Positions 50,171 through 59,200 of a stretch of DNA of 64,000 bases are shown here, piece after piece (positions within the stretch are counted from its first letter, which is position 1; each line of letters opens with the position of its first letter). The stretch covers positions 1 through 64,000 of the forward strand of contig JAKEFB010000049.1 of assembly GCA_022616275.1 (NCBI GenBank), in the 5' to 3' direction. The notes under the pieces were generated by a model. It had not been told where the DNA came from. It did not search any database and worked only from the letters and a program-made list of their open reading frames with translations. The translations under genes were made by a program, and so were the position numbers. The stretch is from Chloroflexota bacterium (GTDB taxonomy: Bacteria > Chloroflexota > Anaerolineae > Promineifilales > Promineifilaceae).

Positions 50171-50274
50171 CTGGGTAGGACTGTGGGCCTGAGCACGGGG
50201 CGTTTCGCAGGGCGCCGGGTGCGGGCATTGTAGATTCTTGGAACGAGTCCAGACCTTATGCGGAGAAAACAGAG

Positions 50275-50484
50275 ATGAATCGAATATTTAGTTTTTTAGC
50301 CGGTGCGATGTGTGGCGCGATTGTTGGGGCGACGGCCGCCTTGCTGCTGACCCCTACCTCTGGCCAGCAACTGAGGGCCGACGCCGTATCCCGTTGGGAG
50401 GAAGCACTGGCGGAAGCGCGCCAGGCTATGGAAGAAACGCGCAAAGAGATGCGCGCCCAGTACGAACAAATGCAAAAGAGTTAG
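50275..50484 (+). CDS. YtxH-domain small membrane protein
   Basis: The 69-residue protein has one N-terminal helix (FLAGAMCGAIVGATAALLLTPTSG) ending in the LLxPxSG motif of YtxH proteins and a charged helical tail (EEALAEARQAMEETRKEM) likely to form a coiled coil. YtxH proteins are small envelope-stress-associated proteins of unclear function. It is monocistronic, convergent to the metalloprotease gene. Confidence 0.8.
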   Translation: MNRIFSFLAGAMCGAIVGATAALLLTPTSGQQLRADAVSRWEEALAEARQAMEETRKEMRAQYEQMQKS

Positions 50485-50490
50485 CGTAGG

Positions 50491-50530
50491 GAGTCAGGGT
50501 GAGCGTAAGACCTTACGCTCACCCTGACTC
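50491..50530. terminator. Perfect 19-bp inverted repeat between convergent genes
   Basis: The arm from GAGTCAGGGT (50491) to GCGTAAG is exactly complementary to CTTACGC ... CCTGACTC ending at 50530, with 2 bases between. It includes the stop codon of the minus-strand protease. No T-run is present, so it may end transcripts by another route or protect 3' ends. Confidence 0.55.
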
Positions 50531-52666
50531 GACGACCAGCCAGTAAGATGCCGGGTCAACAGTAAAGGGGGTCAGGGGGGTGATGACCAACACGCCGCCC
50601 CCCGGCCCCAGGGTTACGTGCCATTGGCCCTGGTTGAGTTCGTTAAGCGGGAGGGGAGTAACCTGGGGTGGGGCGCCAAATTGGATCAGGTGCAGGCCCC
50701 ACTGCTGTGGCAGCAGCCAGCCGGCCTGGACAAAACCGTCTGCCTGCCAACCATCACTGCCGGATTCCACATCAGTGGCGTAACTGAGTTCGGCGATCGT
50801 AATGTCGTCTAGGGCAAAGCCACGGCCGGTGATCCCCCCGTCAGTCAGGACCTCAAAGCGAACCAGGATTTCCTGGCCAATGTAACTGTTGAGTGAAATC
50901 ACTTCCCGGACCCAGCCGTCTTTGTTGCCAAACTGTTCCTGACTGTCGCCGCTGAAAGCCGGGCCATAAGCGCCTGGGCTGGCATGGTCAGGCGTCAACA
51001 AGCGCCAGGTAACGCCGCGATTGGTAGAGACGCTGACGTAAGCAAAGTCGAAGTCCTCTTCCAGGTCATACCAGGCCCAAAACTCAAGCGTGGCCCGATT
51101 GACGCCGCGCAGATCGAAGGCGGCCGTAAGTTGGGCATCCAGGTTGTCCAGGCCCGGGGCCAGCCACATTTGCTGGCCGCTAGGGGGCGGCGCCGTAATC
51201 AACTCACTCCGGGTGTCGCCGGCAAAGGAGATGGTCGTTTCGCCGCGCATCTCCAGCTCGGCATAGTGGACACCGAACTGGTTGACCTGGTTAACGGTGG
51301 AAAAGGGCGGCACCTTGACCTCAATGGCGTGGGCCGGCCGGCTGAGGTCCAGGTTTTGGTAGTGATAGATGGGGCCGGCCGCCTGGTCATCGAGATAATT
51401 GGCAACGGTCCAGTTGGCTATAAACTGTTCCAGCGTTAACTGCGGCTGGTAGCGGGCCAACAGATCGTTGACCCCGTAGAGCCCGTCGCCCGGGTGGCGA
51501 GCCAGTTCCCGGATCGCTTCGTCGCCCAATTGCTCCCAAATGTAGACCGAAAAGAGGTAGGCCGCACCGTAATGAGCAAATACGGCATCTTCATCGTCGT
51601 ATTCCCAGGTATTTAACTGGGTGTTGGGGTTAGACAGGTAATCGTAAACGGTATCTACCGTGTCCAGGCCGGCGTATAACTCGGCCAGTTGAGAGAGACC
51701 TTCGTTGAGCCAGGCAGTTTCGTTACTATCGTTGCGCCACTGGATCAGATGTTGGACCTCGTGGACCAGCGTACCGAAATAGAGTTCCTCCCCCAGGCGC
51801 AGGTTATCCATGTTCAGGTAGATCAATTCCTGTTCGTTAGAGGCGTTGTTGATCGCCTGAGGATACTCATCCCCACTGTCGAAGAAACCCAGCTCGCCAC
51901 CATCGGCCAGGCCGTCCAGGTGCAGGATGCTGAAGTGGGGGTCGTTGTCCACACCCGGCCGCCACTCTTCGCCAAACAAGCCAACCAGGAGGGGATAATA
52001 CTCTGTCTCAAACTGCTCGGCGGCCTCGGCCGCGGTGGCCTGGTTGGCGTTTAGCCCCAGCTCGAACCAGAAATAGGTGTGTTCGGTCACAACAAGTAGC
52101 TCGGCCTCGATCTCGTCCTGGCCCACGGTGAAGGCACGGCGGTTGCCGGCCACATAGGGGTCGCCGGTGATGGTGCGTTCGATGTCGTCCACCGCTCCCA
52201 GGCGCACGGCGCTCTCGTAATAATCGTGGGCCGGGTAAGCGGCCATGACCAGGGCCGCCAGGTGCTCAGAAGCATTTTCCTGACTGGGTTCCTGCTCAAT
52301 TTCCGGTGGCGGGTTCAAGTTAAAAACGGCGCCCGGCTTGGGCGTTTCGGTAGGGGTGGGGGAGCCGGCCGCAGGTGTGACCGGCGGTGGTGTAGGCAAG
52401 ACCGTACTGGTCGGTGGGATAGTAGGTGTGGCTGTGGGGCTGGGGGCCAGGATGGTGGCCAGGGCAATGGCTTCGGCCGTCTGAGTAGCCCCGATACTGC
52501 CCGCCACCTGCTGGCCGAGAAGGATACCGCCGGAGATGCTGACCACACCAAAGCAGGCGGCGCAAAGGAAAAGCGCCAGGCAGCCGGCCAGGAGCCAGGT
52601 CCAGGTGCAACCGCCTGATTTTTGCCGGGGTGCGGGGTGGGGGTAGTTAGATGTGTTTGACCGCAT
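50519..52666 (-). CDS. Membrane-anchored zinc metalloprotease, immune-inhibitor-A-like, copy 1
   Basis: An N-terminal membrane helix (WLLAGCLALFLCAACFGVVSI) and a P/T-rich linker lead to a catalytic domain with TLVHEVQHLIQW (HExxH) and the helper segment WLNEGLSQLAELY. The C-terminal half has the immune-inhibitor-A-type lectin-like module (ATLEFWAWYDLEEDFDFAYVSVS) and FALDDITIAEL. The protein should be exposed outside the cell and degrade proteins. It is a paralogue of the next minus-strand gene with the same architecture. Confidence 0.8.
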   Translation of the reverse strand: MRSNTSNYPHPAPRQKSGGCTWTWLLAGCLALFLCAACFGVVSISGGILLGQQVAGSIGATQTAEAIALATILAPSPTATPTIPPTSTVLPTPPPVTPAAGSPTPTETPKPGAVFNLNPPPEIEQEPSQENASEHLAALVMAAYPAHDYYESAVRLGAVDDIERTITGDPYVAGNRRAFTVGQDEIEAELLVVTEHTYFWFELGLNANQATAAEAAEQFETEYYPLLVGLFGEEWRPGVDNDPHFSILHLDGLADGGELGFFDSGDEYPQAINNASNEQELIYLNMDNLRLGEELYFGTLVHEVQHLIQWRNDSNETAWLNEGLSQLAELYAGLDTVDTVYDYLSNPNTQLNTWEYDDEDAVFAHYGAAYLFSVYIWEQLGDEAIRELARHPGDGLYGVNDLLARYQPQLTLEQFIANWTVANYLDDQAAGPIYHYQNLDLSRPAHAIEVKVPPFSTVNQVNQFGVHYAELEMRGETTISFAGDTRSELITAPPPSGQQMWLAPGLDNLDAQLTAAFDLRGVNRATLEFWAWYDLEEDFDFAYVSVSTNRGVTWRLLTPDHASPGAYGPAFSGDSQEQFGNKDGWVREVISLNSYIGQEILVRFEVLTDGGITGRGFALDDITIAELSYATDVESGSDGWQADGFVQAGWLLPQQWGLHLIQFGAPPQVTPLPLNELNQGQWHVTLGPGGGVLVITPLTPFTVDPASYWLVVESG

Positions 52667-52682
52667 GAGGTAACACCCGCGC

Positions 52683-52714
52683 TAAGGTAATTGATAATTG
52701 AGTAATTGGTAATT
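52683..52714. repeat. Short TAATTG tandem in intergenic gap
   Basis: GGTAATTGATAATTGAGTAATTGGTAATTC: four units, no inverted half, between the two protease genes. The unit resembles that at 7261. Confidence 0.5.
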
Positions 52715-52826
52715 CTTTCCTGTGTTTCATGAGTTGGCCAGCATCCGGCCGGTTAAGCCGGTATAGTTTACACTGGCCTGGTCCAGTTTGGTATAAAAGT
52801 AGCTAACTTTTAATGAATTTGGGCAA

Positions 52827-54755
52827 CTAATTGATTACCTGGTAGGTGTAGGCGGCTGGCTGCCGGGTGACGGGTGTATTGCCGGAGATGATGATGATTG
52901 CTTCCTGGAATTCGTCGCTGAGGGGAACTGTCCAGCGGCCGGTCTGGTCTTCGTCGAGTTGCCAGCGCTCCACCGGGGCCGCGCCGTCGCCCAGGAGGAG
53001 TAGCTGCACGGTAAAACGCTGGGGCAGCACGTTGGCGTGGTGGACGAAGCCGGCCGCCTGCCACCCTTCAGCGCTGCTTTCGGCGTCGTCCAGGTAAGCC
53101 AGCTCTGGTACGGCGATGTCGTCCAGGACAAAGCCCTGGTAGTGAACTGCTTCGTCGGTAATAACCTCAAAACGGACCAGGATCGGCCGGCCGGCGTAGA
53201 GACTGAGGTCGGCTGTCTCCTGGGTCCAGGCTGGCGAGAGACCGCCGCCGCTAACGCCGGTGTAACCGGGACCGTAGCTATTGCCTTGCGGGTTGACGGC
53301 CGTCGTCGAGGCAGTTTCCAGCAATTGCCAGTTCAGGCCGCTGTCGCCGGAGACGGCCAGATAAGCATAATCCCAGCCTTCTTCCAGGTCGTACCAGGTC
53401 CAGAAGGTGAGCGTAGCCCGAGCCAAACTGGTCAAATCAAATTCACGGGTCAGGGTAACGTCCGAATTGTCGGCCGGGTAACTGCTCCAAAAATAATTAC
53501 CGCTGTGAGGGCTGGCGTCGAGCAGGCTCACCTGCCGGGTCCCGGTAAAGACAAAAGTCACAGGCTCGCCGCTGCGCAGGCGGATGAAATCGGCCCCGTA
53601 CTGGTAAACGGCCGCCGTTTGGCCGGCCGGCGAGCGGCCCGGCCGGGTTTCGCCCTCCAGGTGGGGCACGTCCAGGTCGTCGTATTGGTATAGACCCTGG
53701 CCCAGGCCACGGCCGTCCAGGTAGCTGGCCACCAACCAATCGGCGAAGAGGTCGTCAAAGGTCAAACCACTCTGGAGATCGGCCAGGAGCTGTTCAAAAC
53801 TGGCAATGCCATTTTCCGGGTGGCGGACCAGAGCCCGGCTGGCTTCTTCGCCAAAACGGTCGAGGAAGTAGGCCGTCAGGAGAAAGGCCGCGCCGTAATG
53901 GGCGCTGCTGGCTTCGCCCTGGTAGAGGAAGTCGTTAAGCTGCACATCCGGTTGGGCGGCGTAGGCGGCCATAAAGCCGGCCGACTCGTAGCCGTTTAAG
54001 TAAATGGCCAGTTCGGATAGTCCTTCATTGAGCCACGGTTCTTCGTTAGCGTCGGTGTACCAGTGAATTAAGTGTTGCATCTCGTGGGCAATCACCGCAT
54101 AATACGCATCGCTGCCGAGAGGCGCATGTTTGAGACTGACGTACAGGACTTCGCGTTGGTTTGAATAAGGATTGACGTCGGCGACAAATTCGTCGGCCTG
54201 GGAGAAATAACCGGCCACGCTGCCACCGATGTCGGCCAGGTGGAGAATATTCAAGCGGTTATCGCCATCAATACCGGGTTGCCATTCCCGGCCGAAGAAG
54301 GCCCGGTTGGTGGGTAAGATCTGCTGCTCTACAACGGCCGCCGCCTCGCGCAGCCTGGCTTCACTCACTTTCTCATCTGACTCCAGCCAGAGATTTAACT
54401 CAGCCGAACAGTAAACGAGGACGGCTTCGACCTGGACGTTTTCGTTCACCGCCCGGTCTTTGTACCAGAAGAGCTGGCGGTCATCAGGGCGGCAGGCGGC
54501 CGGCGTGTTGCCGGCGACGGCTGGGACAGGGTCCAGGCCCTTGAGGCGGCGGGTCAGGTCAGCCAGGTCACGCGGCGGCACAGTGGCCGAGGTCAGCGCA
54601 GCCAGGGTTTCAAAAGCGGCTGGCGGCGGTGGGTCGGTGATAAGCGTCGGGATTGGCCTGGTTGGCGGCCGCCAGAGAGCGCAGGCGGCCAACATGAGCG
54701 CCAGGAGACCATAAAGGCTGAGGCCGTAAGAGCGCGGTGCTTGACAACGGCGCAT
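52827..54755 (-). CDS. Secreted lipoprotein zinc metalloprotease, immune-inhibitor-A-like, copy 2
   Basis: ATG 54755 (MRRCQAPRSYG) starts a signal peptide with lipobox LAAC near residue 26; the longer frame starts inside the promoter. The zinc site is VIAHEMQHLIHW with WLNEGLSELA downstream. The C-terminal module has ATLTFWTWYDLEEGWDYAYLAVS and FVLDDIAVPELAYLDDAES, as in immune inhibitor A. It parallels the neighbouring gene domain by domain, so a tandem duplication followed by divergence is likely: one copy lipid-anchored, the other anchored by a membrane helix. Confidence 0.8.
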   Translation of the reverse strand: MRRCQAPRSYGLSLYGLLALMLAACALWRPPTRPIPTLITDPPPPAAFETLAALTSATVPPRDLADLTRRLKGLDPVPAVAGNTPAACRPDDRQLFWYKDRAVNENVQVEAVLVYCSAELNLWLESDEKVSEARLREAAAVVEQQILPTNRAFFGREWQPGIDGDNRLNILHLADIGGSVAGYFSQADEFVADVNPYSNQREVLYVSLKHAPLGSDAYYAVIAHEMQHLIHWYTDANEEPWLNEGLSELAIYLNGYESAGFMAAYAAQPDVQLNDFLYQGEASSAHYGAAFLLTAYFLDRFGEEASRALVRHPENGIASFEQLLADLQSGLTFDDLFADWLVASYLDGRGLGQGLYQYDDLDVPHLEGETRPGRSPAGQTAAVYQYGADFIRLRSGEPVTFVFTGTRQVSLLDASPHSGNYFWSSYPADNSDVTLTREFDLTSLARATLTFWTWYDLEEGWDYAYLAVSGDSGLNWQLLETASTTAVNPQGNSYGPGYTGVSGGGLSPAWTQETADLSLYAGRPILVRFEVITDEAVHYQGFVLDDIAVPELAYLDDAESSAEGWQAAGFVHHANVLPQRFTVQLLLLGDGAAPVERWQLDEDQTGRWTVPLSDEFQEAIIIISGNTPVTRQPAAYTYQVIN

Positions 54756-54765
54756 AAGCCGGCTG

Positions 54766-54793
54766 ATTATACGTTTCGGAAACAAAGCCGCAA
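54766..54793 (-). promoter_or_regulatory. Candidate promoter of the second metalloprotease gene
   Basis: On the minus strand TTGCGG (54788-54793), 16 nt, TATAAT (54766-54771). The distance of 10 bases from -10 to ATG 54755 would make the mRNA leaderless or nearly so. Confidence 0.5.
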
Positions 54794-54835
54794 CTGATTC
54801 AAGTGCTCCGGGTTTTGCTATAGGGAAGAAAAGGC

Positions 54836-54982
54836 AGTGTCAGGTGTCAGGTATCAGGTGTCAAGTGTCAGGTGTCAAGTGTGAGGGGCAGGGGGTAAGG
54901 GGTAGGGGCAGCGGAGTTGGCCCGGCCAACTCAGGCCACTTGACACATGACACGGAAGCACATGACACTCACCAGGTGACAC
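54836..54982. repeat. Inverted tandem repeat (GTGTCAGG type) with nested dyad
   Basis: About six GTGTCA(A/G)G units at 54836-54884 face TGACAC units at 54938-54982. Between them lie a G-rich stretch and the dyad GAGTTGG CCCGG CCAACTC (54914-54932). It occupies the divergent region between the protease and fabH. Confidence 0.6.
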
Positions 54983-55000
54983 GGTAACGGGAGAAAGGTT

Positions 55001-56161
55001 ATGAAATATGCACATATCGTCGGCTGGGGGAGTTATTTGCCCACCCGCGTTCTAACTAATGACGAAATTGCCAGGACGGTGGATACGTCAGACGAGTGGA
55101 TCTACTCACGCACGGGCATTCGCGAACGGCGGATTGCCGGGTCCAGGGAGACGACGGCCACGCTGGCCTTTGAAGCGGCGGCGCGAGCCCTGGCCGTGGC
55201 CGACATGCACCCTTCCCAGGTTGAGCTGATCATCGTAGCCACATCCACGCCAGAGTACATTTTCCCCTCCACGGCCTGCCGGGTCCAGGATTACCTGGGC
55301 GCGTCGCGGGCCGGCGCTTTTGACCTGAGCGCGGCCTGCTCCGGCTTTGTCTATGCCCTGAGCATGGCGGCCCAGGCCCTGGCCACCGAATCGGTCCGCA
55401 ACGCCGTCGTCATTGGCGCAGAGACGATGTCCCGGGTCCTGGACTGGAACGACCGGGGGACCTGTATCCTCTTTGGCGACGGAGCAGGGGCGGTGGTGCT
55501 CAAAGGCTCCAGCATCCCCGGCGGCGTCCTGGCTTCGACGCTCCGTTCGGATGGCTCCGGTGGGGAATTGTTGAGCCTGCCGGCCGTATACCACAATCCT
55601 ATTCCCGTCCTGGGGCCGGAATACCTGTACCCCAACGGCCACAAGAAAAACACGATTGCCATGGACGGCCGGCAGATCTTCCGCTTTGCCACGCACGTGC
55701 TCGCCGACGTGGTGGAGGACGCGTTGGGCAAGGCCGGCCTGACGATTGACGACGTGGCCCTGATTGTGCCGCACCAGGCCAACAGCCGGATTATCGAGGC
55801 GTCAGCCAAGAAGTTAAAGGTATCGTCTGACCTGTTTTACATGAATGTGGACAGGGCCGGCAATACCTCGGCCGCTTCTATTCCTATCGCTCTGTGCGAC
55901 GCCGTACAGGAAGGCCGGCTGAAGCCGGATGACAACGTGGTCTTTGTCGGCTTTGGCGGTGGGTTGACCTGGGCAGCCTCGGTGGTCAAGTGGGACGTGA
56001 CACCACCCCACGTCCCCCTGCTGGACCGGGAATGGAAGCGGGCGCGCTACATTGCGGCCCGCGGCCGCTCCAAGCTGCGCCGGATCGGGCGGCGGGTCAG
56101 TTCCCGGCTGCTGGGCTCGCCCACCCCGGACGCTCCGCTGCGGGAGGCTCCCAGGAAATAG
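55001..56161 (+). CDS. fabH: 3-oxoacyl-ACP synthase III (FabH)
   Basis: Thiolase-fold landmarks: SDEWIYSRTGIRERRI, the nucleophile in DLSAACSGFVYAL, GDGAGAVVL, the catalytic His in VPHQAN and the Asn in VDRAGNTSAASIPIAL. It starts fatty-acid synthesis by condensing acyl-CoA with malonyl-ACP; some paralogues make other polyketide-like products. At 386 residues it carries an unusual basic C-terminal tail of about 50 residues after the normal end (RARYIAARGRSKLRRIGRRV). No other fab gene is adjacent. Confidence 0.9.
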   Translation: MKYAHIVGWGSYLPTRVLTNDEIARTVDTSDEWIYSRTGIRERRIAGSRETTATLAFEAAARALAVADMHPSQVELIIVATSTPEYIFPSTACRVQDYLGASRAGAFDLSAACSGFVYALSMAAQALATESVRNAVVIGAETMSRVLDWNDRGTCILFGDGAGAVVLKGSSIPGGVLASTLRSDGSGGELLSLPAVYHNPIPVLGPEYLYPNGHKKNTIAMDGRQIFRFATHVLADVVEDALGKAGLTIDDVALIVPHQANSRIIEASAKKLKVSSDLFYMNVDRAGNTSAASIPIALCDAVQEGRLKPDDNVVFVGFGGGLTWAASVVKWDVTPPHVPLLDREWKRARYIAARGRSKLRRIGRRVSSRLLGSPTPDAPLREAPRK

Positions 56162-56162
56162 A

Positions 56163-56191
56163 AAAGGGCTGCTGGTCCAGCAGCCCTTTTT
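56163..56191. terminator. Bidirectional rho-independent terminator
   Basis: AAAAGGGCTGCTG and CAGCAGCCCTTTT form a 13-bp stem around GTC, with A-run and T-run on the two sides. It serves both fabH and the convergent surface-protein gene. Confidence 0.85.
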
Positions 56192-56213
56192 CTCTAGGCT
56201 TCCCTCTTACCGC

Positions 56214-59200
56214 TCAAGCAATTCGCCGGCGTTTGAAGATGTAGATGCTGGTGGCCAGCAGCCCCACGATGGTGAGGAGTGGCGTCCAGCGTTGCGCGGC
56301 GTCCTGGGGGCCGGCTGTGGCGGTGCGGAGGGTGACGGCCGTGGGGGCGAACTGCCACAGGTAGTCTTCCACTTCGCCGTTGCCGACGATGCCGGTTGGG
56401 CTGGTAAAAGTGGGCGTGCCGCCGCTGGCATCGTATAGTCGGAAGCGGGCAAACAGGTTCTGGCCAGTGGTGTAGTAGTTGGGGATGGTCAGGCTACGCG
56501 TTTGCGTTCCACTGCCGATGCTGCCAAAGATCACTCTCTCGTCCGGCCGACTGAAGTCGCCGTCGCCATCCCAGTCGAACCAGCCAACCAGGTAGCCATT
56601 GCTGCCCGTTACTACTACGCTGAGATTGACTGTCGAACCTGGGGTCCAGGGGGTTCCACTGGCGCGAGTTATGCCGTTTTCATCACTGCCGTCGCCACCA
56701 CTGACGGTGCCGGCGTCTGTGTCTGGCTGGCCATCGCTTTCGGCGTCAATCGTCGCGCCCAGGCGGAGAGCGCCAATCTGGTGGCAAGCCCCGTTGTCAA
56801 TCTTCAGCGTCGAGAAGTAAGCGGCGCTCAGGGTGTCATTGTCCGGTAGGTCGCCGCAGTCCAACGTGCCGTAGAAGCCGTAGTCGTTACCGGTCGAGTC
56901 AGCCCCGCCGCTTAGCGTGACCTGGTTGTTGTTGTTGCAGTTGGACGGGCTGGCGCTGCACGGGTCCTGGTTCGGTTCGCGGGTCTGGCCCAGGCCCAAT
57001 AACTGGCTATTGTTCTGGTCTACAGCAACGAGGTAGGTGCCGTTCGGCAGCGTGGTAAAGCTGTAGCTGCCGTTGGCGGCCGTCGTCGTGCTGCTAACCA
57101 GGGTTTCGTCGCCGTCGTTACACGTTCCGGTTTCACAGTTGTAGAGGTAAACGGGGACGCCCTGGAACGGGGTGTCGTTGATCCCGCTGTCGTAGAGGCC
57201 GCCGTTGTTCAGACCGTCGTAGAAGACGGTGCCGCTGAGACTATTGGTCCCGTTGTAGCGGTAGCCGAAGTCGGCCGTCAGCTCGCAGTTGGGGCAGTTG
57301 TTGTTGCCGACCGAGGTGACCGCGCCGCCGCTGACTACCACCCGCGTCTGGTTATTATTGATGCCGTCAGGGTCGTAGTTTTGGACCGTGCCGGACGGGA
57401 AGTCGAGGTCGGTGTTGTCTACGACGATGCAGTACCCGTCGTCGGTGAAGGTCGTCGTGCTGCCGGCAAAGGCGTAGTGGCCCTGGCTGTCTGTTTCGGT
57501 GGTGGCTACCAGAACGTCGTCGCCGGCGCCGCCATCACATTGATTATTGGGACCATCGCGGTAGACACGGACGGTGACGTAGGGGATACCAGGCTCACCG
57601 GGGTCCTGGACGCTGTCACCATCGGGGTTGATCCAGACGGTATCGCCCATGAAGATCGGCGGCCGGTAGCCGAAGTCGTTGCTCAGGTCTACCTGGCCGA
57701 CGTTGAGGCGGATCTCGGTGGATTCATTGTCGCAACCGGTCCCGGCGCCGGCCGGGCCATCGGCCCCGGTGCAGGGCGGGGAGGGGGTGTAGGCGTCGGG
57801 GTCGCCGGTCTGAGTGTAGCCGGCTGGCACGCCGCTGGTGACCCGGACCTCGTAGTAGCCGGCTTCCAGGCCGGTGAATTGGTAGTAGCCAGGGTTACCC
57901 AGGCCATCGTTAGCTGTGGTCGTCGTATCCAACAGCACATCGTCGGCGTCGCCGCAGACGTTATCGTCGCTGTTTGTATCGGCCCCACAGTCATAAAGCT
58001 GCAAAGTTACGCCGTTGATGCCGGTCTCATTTTCGCCCTGTTCGCCGTCGCCGTTATCGTCCTGCCAGACGTAGTCGCCGATGATGCCGGCCGGGTAGAA
58101 GCCGAAGTCGGCCAGCAGGTACGTCTGGCCGCTGGCCAGGTCTACCTGATGGGGATCGTTGTTGGTGCTCAAGCCGTAGGGCTGGCCACCCAGGGTGGGC
58201 AGGTCGGCGTCGTTGGTGTCCACGTCTAGCAGGTAGTTATCGGCCGGCAGACCGGTGAACAGGTAGTAGCCGACGGGGTTGCCGTCGGTACCGTCCGAGG
58301 TGGTCGTGGTGGCGATGAGCGCATCCACGCCAGCGTCGTAGACGTTGTTGTTGTTCAGGTCGTGATAGAGGTTGACGGTGATGTTGGCCAGGCCAGACTC
58401 GCCGCTGTCCTGGATGGCGTCGCCGTCTTCGTCTTGCCAGACCCGGTCGCCAATCGAGCCGGTGCCTGTTGGCTGGTAGCCGAAGTCCTCGTCCAGTTCG
58501 TCGGGGTTGCCGGCGTTGACTGTCGCCGTGCCCTGGCCGTCGCAGGTAGCGCAAACGCCGCCTTCGTCCGGATCCTGGGTTTGGGCGTGGGAAGCGGGGA
58601 TGTCGCCGCTGTCTACGATCACGCGATAGTTGCCGGCCGGCAGGTTGGTGAACAAATAGTGGCCGCTGAGGTCGGTAGTGTCGCCGGCGATAGGGCTACT
58701 GCTGAGTGTCTCGTCGCCGTCGGTGCAGGTGCCCGCGCCGCAGTTGGTGATCTCGTACAGCCGGACATCTACGCCGCTAATCCCTTCCTCGGCGCTATCC
58801 TGGTCGCCATCGCCGTTCCAGTCCACGTAGATGGTGTTGCCAATGGTGTAGCTGCCGTGGTAGCCGTAGTCCACCGAGCCATAAATCTGGCCGGCGGCCA
58901 GAGGGACGCCAGTTGTCCACTCGTTGTCGCATAGCGGCGAGCAGTTCGTCCCTGTTTGATCGGGATCGCCACTCTGGGTCCAGGTGGTCCCGGCCGGCAG
59001 ACTGCCACTATTGACAGCGGTGTAGTACGTGCCAGCCAGCAGGTTGTCAAACAGGTAATGACCGCTGGCGTCGGTCGTATCACTGGTTATCGCGCTGCCG
59101 CCATTACACGGTGTGGTTGAACACAGGTAAACCGTCACCCCCGAAATTGGTTGTTCGCCGGCGTCTTTCACACCGTCGGTGTCCAGGTCTTCCCAAGTAG

